This document shows, in pieces, positions 43,910 through 52,646 of a stretch of 64,000 bases of DNA. The position numbers and the translations under genes are program-made. Source of the DNA: JBBBNV01 sp037137075 (GTDB lineage Bacteria > Bacillota > Bacilli > Paenibacillales > NBRC-103111). Every line of letters begins with the position of its first letter. The first letter of the stretch is position 1. A model generated the notes under the pieces. The model did not search any database. It was not told the DNA's origin and worked only from the letters and a program-made list of their open reading frames with translations. Location: contig NZ_JBBBNV010000007.1 of NCBI RefSeq assembly GCF_037137075.1, positions 62,001-126,000 on the forward strand, read 5' to 3'.

Positions 43910-44902
43910 CTATTTGCGGCGAGTCACCTTGTCCAGGTTATCCAGCATAATGCCGGTGCCCTTCACAACACAATGCATCGGGTCCTCAGCAATGAGAACA
44001 GGCACTTTGAGCTCCTCCGCGAGCAGCTCGTCCAGCCCGTGCAGCATGGCTCCGCCACCCGTCAGTATGACGCCGCGGTCAATAATGTCCGCCGACAGCT
44101 CTGGCGGCGTTTTCTCCAGAACTGATTTTGCAGAAGCTACAATCGCCGAGACCGGCTCCATCAGGGCTTCGCGAATTTCTTCGGAATAGATGGTAACGGT
44201 AATCGGAAGGCCGGAGACCATGTCCCGTCCGCGAATATCCATGGACTCCCGGCGGCCGTTGAAAACCGTGCCGATTTTGATTTTGATATCCTCGCTTGTG
44301 CGTTCACCGATGAGGAGCTTGTACTTATTTTTGATATATTTGGAAATGGCCGTGTCGAACTTGTCCCCCGCCATCTTAATAGAAGAGGAGGTAACGACGT
44401 CGCCCATCGATAATACCGCGACATCCGTCGTTCCCCCGCCAATATCGACAACCATGTTACCGCTCGGCTGGAAAATATCCATCCCCGCCCCGATCGCAGC
44501 GGCTTTCGGCTCTTCCTCCAGAAACACCTCTCTGGCGCCGCTTCGCTCTGCCGCTTCACGAATGGCCTTCTGCTCCACCGAGGTAATATTGGCCGGCGCG
44601 CAGATCAAAATACGGGGATGGCTGAACAGGCCCTTACCGCCGATTTTTTGAATAAAGTGCTTCAGCATCAGTTCCGTAATTTCAAAATCGGCAATAACGC
44701 CGTCTTTGAGCGGGCGGATGGCCACGATGTTGCCCGGTGTCCGTCCCACCATGCGGTGCGCCTCCTCACCAACAGCAAGCACCCGCTTAACATCGCTTTC
44801 TATCGCGACTACGGAGGGCTCGTCAAGAACGACACCCTTCCCTTTCACATGAATAAGCACATTTGCCGTGCCCAAGTCAATTCCAATATCCTTCCCAAAC
44901 AT
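43910..44902 (-). CDS. mbl: MreB-like cytoskeletal protein Mbl
   Basis: An actin-fold filament protein that guides lateral wall synthesis. It shows GIDLGTANVLIHVKGKGVV, the phosphate-binding VVDIGGGTTDVAVLSMGDVV, and the adenosine-motif ILTGGGAMLHGLDELL. At 330 residues it is full length. The spoIIID-mbl-flhO-flhP order identifies it as Mbl rather than MreB or MreBH. Confidence 0.95.
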   Translation of the reverse strand: MFGKDIGIDLGTANVLIHVKGKGVVLDEPSVVAIESDVKRVLAVGEEAHRMVGRTPGNIVAIRPLKDGVIADFEITELMLKHFIQKIGGKGLFSHPRILICAPANITSVEQKAIREAAERSGAREVFLEEEPKAAAIGAGMDIFQPSGNMVVDIGGGTTDVAVLSMGDVVTSSSIKMAGDKFDTAISKYIKNKYKLLIGERTSEDIKIKIGTVFNGRRESMDIRGRDMVSGLPITVTIYSEEIREALMEPVSAIVASAKSVLEKTPPELSADIIDRGVILTGGGAMLHGLDELLAEELKVPVLIAEDPMHCVVKGTGIMLDNLDKVTRRK

Positions 44903-45033
44903 TTGCGCCGTTCCTCCCTGATTACCGTTCCAAAGAAAAAATTGATGGTTCTGCTAAAAAGTGTCGATGTACATATCTGTGATAAAGTTCGACAATGAAC
45001 ACCAAAATCCTTTTTTTCCCCGGAACTTTTCGA

Positions 45034-45324
45034 TCAGGAACGAGCCGATACCAACACTTCCGCGTTTTTGGGAGGGCGGGTCCGTTTGTACTTGATTTTC
45101 GTCGCCTCCCCTCCGCGCAAGTGGCGTATCGACTTATGGTACTCCAGGATCGTTTTGACCTGGCCTGCCAGCTCCGGGTTGATCTCGGGCAACCGCTCCG
45201 TCAAATCCTTGTGCACGGTGCTTTTAGAAACGCCAAATTCCTTGGCAATCGTGCGGACCGTCTGTTTCGTTTCAACGAGACTGCGGCCGATCTTGATCGT
45301 TCGCTCCTTGATGTAATCGTGCAC
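45034..45324 (-). CDS. spoIIID: Sporulation transcriptional regulator SpoIIID
   Basis: A small DNA-binding protein of the mother cell that modulates the sigma-E regulon. Nearly all of the core is recognisable: HDYIKERTIKIGRSLVETKQ, then the helix-turn-helix IAKEFGVSKSTVHKDLTERL, then YHKSIRHLRGGEATKIKYK. The open frame reaches 45360, but GTG 45324, eight bases after GGGAGG, is the SpoIIID start, giving 96 residues. Confidence 0.96.
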   Translation of the reverse strand: MHDYIKERTIKIGRSLVETKQTVRTIAKEFGVSKSTVHKDLTERLPEINPELAGQVKTILEYHKSIRHLRGGEATKIKYKRTRPPKNAEVLVSARS

Positions 45325-45514
45325 TACCCTCGCCTCCCTACTCGAGTTAGATTGGTACATTATATGAGGAGGGAAACGTTATATTCTTTGTTTCCAAGCC
45401 TGACAAGCCTAAACTCGGCAATAAATTTCACCGATCGCCCCGGCCGAAGGCCTATTGCACGAATCAAGCCACGAACATGCTGCGGCTGCCCTATCTTTAC
45501 CTGTCTAATTACAC

Positions 45515-45544
45515 AAAAAAGCAGCGGGGGAATCCCCTCGCTGC
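45515..45544 (-). terminator. Terminator of spoIIQ
   Basis: Arms GCAGCG / CGCTGC with an inner GGGG/CCCC stem, followed by six T on the minus strand, 19 bases past the spoIIQ stop. Confidence 0.88.
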
Positions 45545-45562
45545 ATATACTGTCCGGGTACA

Positions 45563-46345
45563 TTAGTTAGCGGCGGTATTCGTGCCGGCAACTCCTGCCA
45601 GAAGCTGCTCCGGATTAAGCGGTGTGCCGTCCTGCGCCTGACGAACCTCGAACTGGACGTGAGCCGGCAGGGCCTTTTGCAGTTCGTTGCGTCCGGCTTT
45701 GGCAATTACGTCGCCCTTCTTGATTTGGGCTCCCGTCTGCACTTGTACATCAGCCAGGCTTTGGTACACCGTAATTAATCCATTCGGATGCGTAATCTCA
45801 ACCTGATTGCCGACTACGCTGTGCTTCTCCACCAAGGACACCGTTCCGCTTAACGCGGCCAGAACATCGAAGCTTTGGCCGTCCCCGCGGGCCAGGGTAA
45901 TGCCCACGTTCGGAATGAAGGAATCGCCGAACTGAATCATTGCCGCTTGGCGGGCCTCCGCCGAAGCGTTACTGTCATAATACGGCAGTACAACCTTCAC
46001 ACTCGTCTGGTCGGCGACCGGCCACTGCATCGTCTCTGCGGGTGCGGCGACAGCCAGCGCATTGTCCGGCCCAGATACCGAATCGGTCACGGTTTGTCCG
46101 GGCTTATCGACTTTTAATCCCAAGTCGCCTTCGGACAACGACAGCGAACCCGATTGCTGGTACACCCACATTAAGGTTAGAATGATTGCTGCGGCGGCCA
46201 TGTAGGTTGCTGGAAATACCCATTTTTTCGCCAGCAGCTTCCTCCAGCCGGAAGACTCTACTGCCGGTGCTCCATTTGCTTGCTTTGGAGCGTTCTCTTT
46301 GTTTTTCAACTCTTGATTCTGAATCTCTTTATTAGATTCATTCAT
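45563..46345 (-). CDS. spoIIQ: Stage II sporulation protein SpoIIQ-like (degenerate LytM)
   Basis: The forespore-side membrane protein of the engulfment channel. It has a charged N-terminus, one membrane helix (WVFPATYMAAAAIILTLMWVY), a variable stretch and a C-terminal LytM/M23 domain from about residue 125. The metal-binding signature is degenerate: the usual H-x3-D position reads FIPNVGITLARGDG and the second site HxH reads HVQFEV, so peptidase activity is unlikely and a structural or binding role expected. Position between spoIIID and spoIID supports SpoIIQ over other M23 proteins. Confidence 0.88.
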   Translation of the reverse strand: MNESNKEIQNQELKNKENAPKQANGAPAVESSGWRKLLAKKWVFPATYMAAAAIILTLMWVYQQSGSLSLSEGDLGLKVDKPGQTVTDSVSGPDNALAVAAPAETMQWPVADQTSVKVVLPYYDSNASAEARQAAMIQFGDSFIPNVGITLARGDGQSFDVLAALSGTVSLVEKHSVVGNQVEITHPNGLITVYQSLADVQVQTGAQIKKGDVIAKAGRNELQKALPAHVQFEVRQAQDGTPLNPEQLLAGVAGTNTAAN

Positions 46346-46428
46346 TTGGTCATCACCTCAGTAATCATTGTTGCCAGCACAATCGGTTTTATACGTGAGG
46401 CGATAGATTTTTTAAGAGAATCCTTGAC

Positions 46429-47496
46429 CTACAAAAACGGCTCTACTCTTTCGATTTGAACGCCGCTATAGTAATACCGGACAATCTGCTCCGCCGTGCT
46501 GCCCGCACGGGCCATTCCATTGGCCCCCCATTGGCTCATGCCGACTCCATGCCCGTAGCCGTACGTCGTGAATTCGATTTCCTTGCCAATCAGCCGCCAG
46601 GTAAATTGGGAGGAATTCAAGCCTAGCCGCTCGCGGAAGTCCTTGCCTGAATATAGCTGGCCGGCAGCCCGGATCGTCTTGATGCGATGGCCTGCCGTAC
46701 GGGCCAGAACCGTTATTGCCGAAACAGTCCCCGAACCCGATTTGACAACAGGGACCGCCGTTCCCTGCTGCAGCTTACGCAGCATCTCCGCTTGGCTCAT
46801 GCGCTGGGTCGCCTTGTATTTGGGGGACTCGCTGACATCCCAAGGGCTGGCCACACTGCGCAGGTACGGCACGTAGATGCCCCAGTACTCCTCGGAGTTT
46901 TCCGTATAACCGTTACTCGTCGAGAAAAAAGTTGCGTTGATCGGCTTGTTTTCATACGTGATGATTTGTCCCGCCGTCTCCTGCACAGCCTTGTTCAGCT
47001 TCTCCATGTTCGCCTCCGCTGCAGGGCCTTTCCATTTGGAAGCCAGCTGCTTTTGGCTGAGATACGCCTGATGGGTAATGGAGTCGGTAACCTGGGCCTG
47101 ACCCGCTTGTTCCGGCATTCCGGAAGAGTCCTGCTCCCACAAGCGCCGGATAATGTAGGTCCGTGCCGCCAAGGCCTGCGCCTTAAGCGCCTCCGGCTCG
47201 AACTCAACCGGCATTTCTGCGGCAAGAACGCCGCGGACATACGTTTCCAGCGGGACCTGCTCCACTTGGCTTGACCCTGTTAAGTAAACCGAAATCAGAA
47301 ACGGCTTGGCCTCCTCCTGCACCGGGAATAGCTCCGAAGAGGCAGTCTCCCGGGTCACAGCCGGATCGGGGATAGGGTGGGATTCCGCACGCTGCATTGC
47401 TAGAATACCGGGAATGAGTACAGCTAGAAACGCCAGCATGGACAAGCCTGCATGCCCCCAGAGAAGCGGTTTTCGAGTCCGTAGTCGCATTTTCAT
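46429..47496 (-). CDS. spoIID: Stage II sporulation protein D, lytic transglycosylase
   Basis: SpoIID drives engulfment by cutting glycan strands. It has a signal anchor (LSMLAFLAVLIPGILAM), LETYVRGVLAAEMP with the family Glu, YENKPINATFFSTSNGYTENSEEYWG, the mid-region FSTSNGYTENS and the final GYGHGVGMSQWGANGMA. GTG-type alternatives upstream are rejected: ATG 47496 has GGAGG six bases ahead, giving 355 residues; a frame to 47544 would overlap a candidate promoter. It is read from mother-cell promoters in Bacillus. Confidence 0.94.
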   Translation of the reverse strand: MKMRLRTRKPLLWGHAGLSMLAFLAVLIPGILAMQRAESHPIPDPAVTRETASSELFPVQEEAKPFLISVYLTGSSQVEQVPLETYVRGVLAAEMPVEFEPEALKAQALAARTYIIRRLWEQDSSGMPEQAGQAQVTDSITHQAYLSQKQLASKWKGPAAEANMEKLNKAVQETAGQIITYENKPINATFFSTSNGYTENSEEYWGIYVPYLRSVASPWDVSESPKYKATQRMSQAEMLRKLQQGTAVPVVKSGSGTVSAITVLARTAGHRIKTIRAAGQLYSGKDFRERLGLNSSQFTWRLIGKEIEFTTYGYGHGVGMSQWGANGMARAGSTAEQIVRYYYSGVQIERVEPFL

Positions 47497-47539
47497 AGAA
47501 ATCCTCCACCTGTATGTTCGAGAAGCCCTCTCTTTTTCC

Positions 47540-47568
47540 ATCATATGAACGGTGCGGGTTTAATAGAA
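47540..47568 (-). promoter_or_regulatory. Possible sigma-E promoter of spoIID
   Basis: On the minus strand TTCTATT (47568-47562), 14 bases, CATATGAT (47547-47540), resembling the mother-cell pattern loosely. The implied start point would lie inside the upstream in-frame ATG, supporting the ATG 47496. Tentative. Confidence 0.3.
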
Positions 47569-47712
47569 CGGGAACCGGGAAGACCTCCATCACACATTTT
47601 CATTTTAAGAGACACTCGCTTCAAAATAGTGCCTCCAATGCTGCTGAAGGTAGGTCGATTGTTCTTTGGTTTTATCCTGGCTGCGCAGTCCCGGCGAAGA
47701 AGCAACAACAGC

Positions 47713-47739
47713 AAAAAACCAAGCTCCCGGGGAGCCTGG
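47713..47739 (-). terminator. Terminator of murA
   Basis: Arms CCAAGCTCCC / GGGGAGC(C)TGG with a run of six T on the minus strand. It lies in the 311-base interval 47497-47807, which otherwise holds only the spoIID upstream region and no gene. Confidence 0.75.
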
Positions 47740-47807
47740 CTCAAAGGTTATGCATTCGATTGTCTGTACTGCGGAGAATTTTGCTGCCGCAAACCGTCTT
47801 GCTCTGC

Positions 47808-49133
47808 TTACGCCAGAGTCGGAGCCGGCTGCACGGCAAACAGCTTCCTCTCATTCTCCACTTCCTGAGGCACTGTAAACTCCACTCGCCGGATGTCCGC
47901 CCCGATCATCTGCAGCTTGCGCGTAATGTCGTCGTAGCCGCGATCAATATGGTGGGTGCCGCTTATTTCCGTTTCTCCTTCAGCGACGAGCGCGGCCAAA
48001 ATCAATGCCGCCCCTGCGCGCAAATCGGTGGCGCACACCTTCGAACCCTTCAAACGGTTGCTTCCGCTTACTATAGCGGTTCGTCCATCCACACGGATTT
48101 GGGCGTTCAGCTTTTTCAGCTCTTCCACATGCATAAAGCGGTTCTCAAAAACCGTTTCGGTGACAATCCCCGTACCATCAGCGGTAAGAAGGAGGGCCAT
48201 CATCTGCGATTGCATATCCGTCGGGAATCCCGGATACGGCAGCGTTTTGACATCTACCGCCCGCAGCGGCCGTTCGGCGAGCACCTCCAAGCCGTTCTCC
48301 TCTTCACGTACCGTGACGCCCATTTCCTGCAGCTTGCTAATTACCGGACGCAGGTGATCGGCAATCGCCCCTTCTACCATAAGACGGCTTCCCGTAATGG
48401 CCGCCGCCATCATGTACGTGCCCGCTTCAATCCGGTCCGGGATAACCGTATGTACAACGCCCCGGAGCTGCTCCACGCCTTCAATGCGGATAACTCCTGT
48501 TCCTGCGCCGCGAACCTTGGCTCCCATGGCGTTCAAATAGTTTGCCAGGTCGACAATTTCCGGCTCCCTCGCGGCATTTTCGATAATTGTCGTTCCCTCT
48601 GCCAGACTGGCGGCCATCATAATATTTTCCGTAGCGCCTACACTGGCCACGTCCAAATAAATTTTGGCCCCTTGAAGGCGTCCGGTAACCCGGGCCTCGA
48701 TGAAGCCTTGCCCCAGCTCAATCTCCGCGCCCATGGCCTCAAAGCCCTTCAGATGCTGATCGATCGGGCGTGTTCCGATCGCACAGCCGCCAGGCAGCGC
48801 AATCCGGGCATACCCGTAGCGGGCCAACAGCGGACCCATGACCAAAAAGGAAGCGCGCATCTTGCGAACAAGCTCATACGGAGCGTCAAAGGAGGTAATG
48901 TGCTCCGCATTAATCCGAATCATTTCTTCTTTATAAGTAACATGGACACCTAATCCTTGCAACACCTTGCTGATTGTCATTACATCGTCAAGCCGAGGCA
49001 CATCGTGAATCACGCTTTCCCCTGCCGCACCCAAAATCGATGCAGCGATGACCGGAAGCACGGCGTTTTTGGCGCCGCTGACCTTGATTCTGCCGGACAA
49101 ACGCTGTCCGCCGCGGACGATTATTTTGCTCAT
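47808..49133 (-). CDS. murA: UDP-N-acetylglucosamine 1-carboxyvinyltransferase
   Basis: MurA makes the first committed precursor of peptidoglycan. The fold's key features are visible: VRGGQRLSGRIKVSGAKNAVLP with the catalytic Lys, the PGGCAIGTRPIDQHLKG loop with the active-site Cys117, and the RAGAALILAALVAEG region near the C-terminus. Full length at about 441 residues from ATG 49133; ATG 49136 is almost as good, whereas the frame to 49184 has no ribosome site. In Bacillus it is likewise placed between ywzB and spoIID. Confidence 0.96.
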   Translation of the reverse strand: MSKIIVRGGQRLSGRIKVSGAKNAVLPVIAASILGAAGESVIHDVPRLDDVMTISKVLQGLGVHVTYKEEMIRINAEHITSFDAPYELVRKMRASFLVMGPLLARYGYARIALPGGCAIGTRPIDQHLKGFEAMGAEIELGQGFIEARVTGRLQGAKIYLDVASVGATENIMMAASLAEGTTIIENAAREPEIVDLANYLNAMGAKVRGAGTGVIRIEGVEQLRGVVHTVIPDRIEAGTYMMAAAITGSRLMVEGAIADHLRPVISKLQEMGVTVREEENGLEVLAERPLRAVDVKTLPYPGFPTDMQSQMMALLLTADGTGIVTETVFENRFMHVEELKKLNAQIRVDGRTAIVSGSNRLKGSKVCATDLRAGAALILAALVAEGETEISGTHHIDRGYDDITRKLQMIGADIRRVEFTVPQEVENERKLFAVQPAPTLA

Positions 49134-49449
49134 CATGGTTCCCTCCGCGTTACTAAAAATTTCCATTGGAACATTTGGAAACATCTTCCCTTGTTCCGTC
49201 CATTGTACAGTTTACATGAAGCGTGGTTGTGGAACAACTGTTATTTGTTTACATGTGCTTATAAACGGATGTTCTCCGTCATTCCGTGCTTTAAGGCAAT
49301 ATGAAATCGTTCGCAGCCTGCAGCAATTTTGTGGGGGCCGATTCTTGATGCGCGGCATTTCATACTACACATTGTTGACAAGAAAAATGAATGTTATTCC
49401 AGCAAAAAGGGCCGCCCGCTTCGGAACGGAATAAAAATCGCTATTTTTT

Positions 49450-49704
49450 TCACGAAACGATTCCCTTCATTAAACTGGCCCAGTTCAAATAATCGATGAA
49501 AAACCGGGCCAACTGGTAACCGAGCGCTATAGTCAGCACAACCTGCAGCAGCTTGGCTTGCGGACTCTTGGGCTGCCGAAGAAAAACGTCGAGCCGGACC
49601 TGCTGAAGCACCCACCAGGAAATACCGATGCAAACCAGCACGATGCCAATATTGGTGATGCCCGACACCGCCAGAGAAAAAGACAACGGATCCGCCGCGC
49701 CCAT
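49450..49704 (-). CDS. ywzB: DUF1146 (YwzB-like) membrane protein
   Basis: An 84-residue protein with two predicted membrane helices (GITNIGIVLVCIGISWWVLQQV and LLQVVLTIALGYQLARFFIDYL). It matches the small DUF1146 family, which precedes murA in Bacillus. Function unknown. It reads in the direction of murA, with about 300 bases in between that hold a GTTTACATG direct repeat (49210-49256) but no gene. Confidence 0.88.
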   Translation of the reverse strand: MGAADPLSFSLAVSGITNIGIVLVCIGISWWVLQQVRLDVFLRQPKSPQAKLLQVVLTIALGYQLARFFIDYLNWASLMKGIVS

Positions 49705-49718
49705 AGGTCATGCCCTCC

Positions 49719-52517
49719 TTATTGTGGATGAATTCGTTCCAGCAGCACAACGAATTCAGCTCGGGTTGCCGGCTCATCGGGACGGAAGGTGCCGTCATCA
49801 AAGCCGTTCAGCCAGCCCTCTGCCTTCATCTGTTTTAATATAGAGGCGCCCCAGTGGCTTTCGGGAATATCCACAAACGGGGCTTGTCCGCGCAGCTTGC
49901 CGCTAATTCCTAGCGCGCCGGCAAACATGCTGGCCATTTCAATCCGGGTCAAGGGCTTGTCCGGACCGATGGTCTGGTCAGGGTAGCCTTGAAGAATCCC
50001 TTTGCGCGTAGCGGCGGCAATAGCCTCATACGCCCAGTGATCCGCCGCCAAATCGGTGTAATTCAGCTCCATCTGGCGGGATAAGCCGAAGGCGCGCACA
50101 AGCATAGCCGCCGCTTCCGCCCGGGTTATCGTCCGATTCGGCATAAACATGTACTCCCCGTAACCGTTAACCCAACCTTCTTCCGTTGCAGCCGCGATTT
50201 CCGTCTTAGCCCAGTGATCGGCGATATCAATATAGCCGCTTACCAATGGCGCTTGCGAAACCTGCAGCTCATACAGCTGATCCGAGAAGGAGCTGTTTGC
50301 CGTCAGCTTGATATAGTAGCTGCCCGGCGCAAAGGGCTGAAGCCATGCGGCGCTTCCTGTTCCGGCCGGAAACTGGCCGCTGGTTACTGCTTCAAGACTC
50401 GAATTGTAAATGGTATAGGAGACATCTGCCTTCTCCGGCAGCCCGGTAAGGCGGAACTGAGCAAGACTGTCCTCCGTCAGCTTAAACCGGAACCAATCGG
50501 CGTCATCCGCTGTATCGATAATCCCCTGATACGGGTAATCGAAGCGGATATCCGTCGCCTGGTATGCTTTGTTATTCGGCTCATTCGGATCGACAAGCTT
50601 CGGCACAAATTCCAGACTCAGGAAGTATTCAGCTGCCGCAGCCAAATCAGAAGCGTTGGTCACCCGAATGTAGTACGTGCCGGGCAGCACCTCCATCTGA
50701 GGCGCATACTCCGGCTGGCCTTGTCCCCCGGCATCAATGGTCAGCGCCCGCTCTCCTTGCTTCTGTATAAGAAGGGCCAAATCGATTTTGGGGCTGTCCG
50801 TGCTGGCTCTCACCCGCATAATTCCGGATGTCTCCGGCTTAACGACGAACCAGTCCTGATCTCCGCGACGATGAAAAGTGCCGGTGATCGTCTGTGTGCG
50901 GGCCGGCAGGGCATACGCTTTGTACTGGCGGTCATTATCCTCATATGGATCTGCGTAAATATCAAAGCTGCTCGAAAGACGGTACGTGGAGGAAGCAGCA
51001 GCACCGGCGTTTTTGGCGGCTATCCGTACAAAAACGGTTCCTTTTCGGACCGTAAGGGTGCTTTGTTTGCCGGGCGTCACATCCTGAGTCATTGTTTTGC
51101 CGTCATATTCAACATACATTGTCATCGGGAGAGCATCCGGCTGATCGGCCTGCAGCGTCAAATGCAGCTGGCCGTCGTAAGGAATCTTCATCGAGTACCA
51201 GTCCTTATCGGAGCTGCCGCTGAGCTCAGCTGTTATCATGGTGTTCAAAGGGAAAACGGCTGCCGACGCCTTCGTTTCATTCGGCTCGTACAAATCTGGA
51301 ATGTAGGCTTGCGTCAACGCCAAATCGGCCCTGAGCTGCCCGTATCCGGTGTGCTCATCCCAGCCGGGTGCTCCGACGTCCTGAGAGGAGCCTCGCATAT
51401 GATTACGAATCTGGGCGGCCGTCCAATCCGGGTGCTGCTGCCATACAAGCGCAGCAACCGCAGCGGCTTGCGGAGCCGCCATGGACGTGCCGTCCCGATA
51501 CTCATATCCGCCGCCCTGCGCGGTTGTATATACCAGCCAAGGCGCAACCAGGTCTACCTCCGGTCCATAATTGGACCGCTCTTCAACCTCTCCTGTTCCG
51601 GTAATTCCGCCAACGGCAAGCACACTCGGATAAGCCGCCGGGAACCGGACCATTTCCCCTTCATCGTTGCCTGTTGCGGCAACCAGCAGCACATTTTGGG
51701 CCTCGGCATATTCCACGACTTCCTGCAGAAACGGGTCGCTGCCCGGGAGCCCTACGGACATGACGACCACCTTCGCCCCGTGATTGACAGCGTAGCGGAT
51801 TCCCTCCGCCAGCTTCGCCTCATCTCCCCGGCCGCTTTGCTCCAGCGCCTTGATCGGCATGAGCTTGGCCCTCCAGAGGAGGCCGGTTACCCCGGTGCCG
51901 TTATTTCCCGCAGCAGCCATCACTCCGGCCACGTTCGTGCCATGACCGTTATCATCCAAGGGCGGCTGTTCCGGATCAATCACGTTATATCCGGAAACCA
52001 GATTAGCCTGTAAATCCGGGTGCTGCAAATCAACCCCGGTATCAATCATGGCTATCGTGAAGCCTTCATTTCCCGTTGCTATGTCCCACGCCGCCTCGGC
52101 CTGAATTTGCTTCAAGTAGGTTTGCCTGCTGAAGAACGGGTCGTTCGCAGCGGCAAGCGAGCTGAGCTCCCGGTTGGGAAGCATATACTTCACCTGAGCC
52201 GATCCCGCCCACTTCACGCGCCACTCCCGAGGATCAACCCCCTCCGCAGGACGGACAACATCGACCCCAAGCTCCTTGAATGTGCTTATCCGCTCACTCG
52301 TGTGCCAAAATTCGGCCGGAGGCTCGCTGTTCCATTTCAGGATCCATGAATCCGCTTGAGCCGACTGACTCTCCGCCGCCTGCTGGGGAGCAGCGCTCAT
52401 CACAGTTACCCTCTCTCTCATTCCCATGCTTTCTGGAGCCAGGCTATAGGAGAAATGGGACATTGCCAATACACTGCAAAGCAATATAGATGCTGTTATT
52501 TTCATCGTGTTATTCAT
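49719..52517 (-). CDS. Subtilisin-family protease with PPC-like and C-terminal SLH domains
   Basis: At 932 residues. An N-terminal signal peptide (ITASILLCSVLAMS) precedes a propeptide. The S8 catalytic domain has Asp159 (IAMIDTGVDLQHPDL), His192 (DDNGHGTNVAG), Asn284 and Ser345 (DGTSMAAPQAAAVA). Three PPC-like beta domains follow (residues 400-740; each has a DWY/DWF motif such as SDKDWYSMKIPYDG), then three SLH motifs (DIADHWAKTEIAAATEEGWVNG, ITRAEAAAMLVRAFG, DLAADHWAYEAIAAATRKG, RIEMASMFAGAL). It is expected to be wall-anchored through CsaB-modified polymer. It precedes ywzB by 15 bases, so they may be cotranscribed. Confidence 0.93.
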   Translation of the reverse strand: MNNTMKITASILLCSVLAMSHFSYSLAPESMGMRERVTVMSAAPQQAAESQSAQADSWILKWNSEPPAEFWHTSERISTFKELGVDVVRPAEGVDPREWRVKWAGSAQVKYMLPNRELSSLAAANDPFFSRQTYLKQIQAEAAWDIATGNEGFTIAMIDTGVDLQHPDLQANLVSGYNVIDPEQPPLDDNGHGTNVAGVMAAAGNNGTGVTGLLWRAKLMPIKALEQSGRGDEAKLAEGIRYAVNHGAKVVVMSVGLPGSDPFLQEVVEYAEAQNVLLVAATGNDEGEMVRFPAAYPSVLAVGGITGTGEVEERSNYGPEVDLVAPWLVYTTAQGGGYEYRDGTSMAAPQAAAVAALVWQQHPDWTAAQIRNHMRGSSQDVGAPGWDEHTGYGQLRADLALTQAYIPDLYEPNETKASAAVFPLNTMITAELSGSSDKDWYSMKIPYDGQLHLTLQADQPDALPMTMYVEYDGKTMTQDVTPGKQSTLTVRKGTVFVRIAAKNAGAAASSTYRLSSSFDIYADPYEDNDRQYKAYALPARTQTITGTFHRRGDQDWFVVKPETSGIMRVRASTDSPKIDLALLIQKQGERALTIDAGGQGQPEYAPQMEVLPGTYYIRVTNASDLAAAAEYFLSLEFVPKLVDPNEPNNKAYQATDIRFDYPYQGIIDTADDADWFRFKLTEDSLAQFRLTGLPEKADVSYTIYNSSLEAVTSGQFPAGTGSAAWLQPFAPGSYYIKLTANSSFSDQLYELQVSQAPLVSGYIDIADHWAKTEIAAATEEGWVNGYGEYMFMPNRTITRAEAAAMLVRAFGLSRQMELNYTDLAADHWAYEAIAAATRKGILQGYPDQTIGPDKPLTRIEMASMFAGALGISGKLRGQAPFVDIPESHWGASILKQMKAEGWLNGFDDGTFRPDEPATRAEFVVLLERIHPQ

Positions 52518-52601
52518 TCTGGACGGACCTTTACCCCATTTTTTATAACTAATTTATATTCGCCACGCACCTTCCAAACTCCTCTATTCCGTTGAAAAAA
52601 G

Positions 52602-52629
52602 AAAAGGCCTCTCCCGTTCGGAAGAGGCT
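52602..52629 (-). terminator. Terminator of the nuo operon
   Basis: Arms GCCTCTTCC / GG(A)AGAGGC around GAAC, followed by TTTTCTTTTTT on the minus strand, 18 bases past nuoN. It separates the nuo operon from the protease gene. Confidence 0.88.
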
Positions 52630-52646
52630 TGCGACAACCACTATAT

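Noticed and set aside
50214..52013. Long open frame opposite the protease gene (599 codons)
   Set aside because: It shadows a gene with an intact catalytic triad and SLH domains, and its translation shows no domain.
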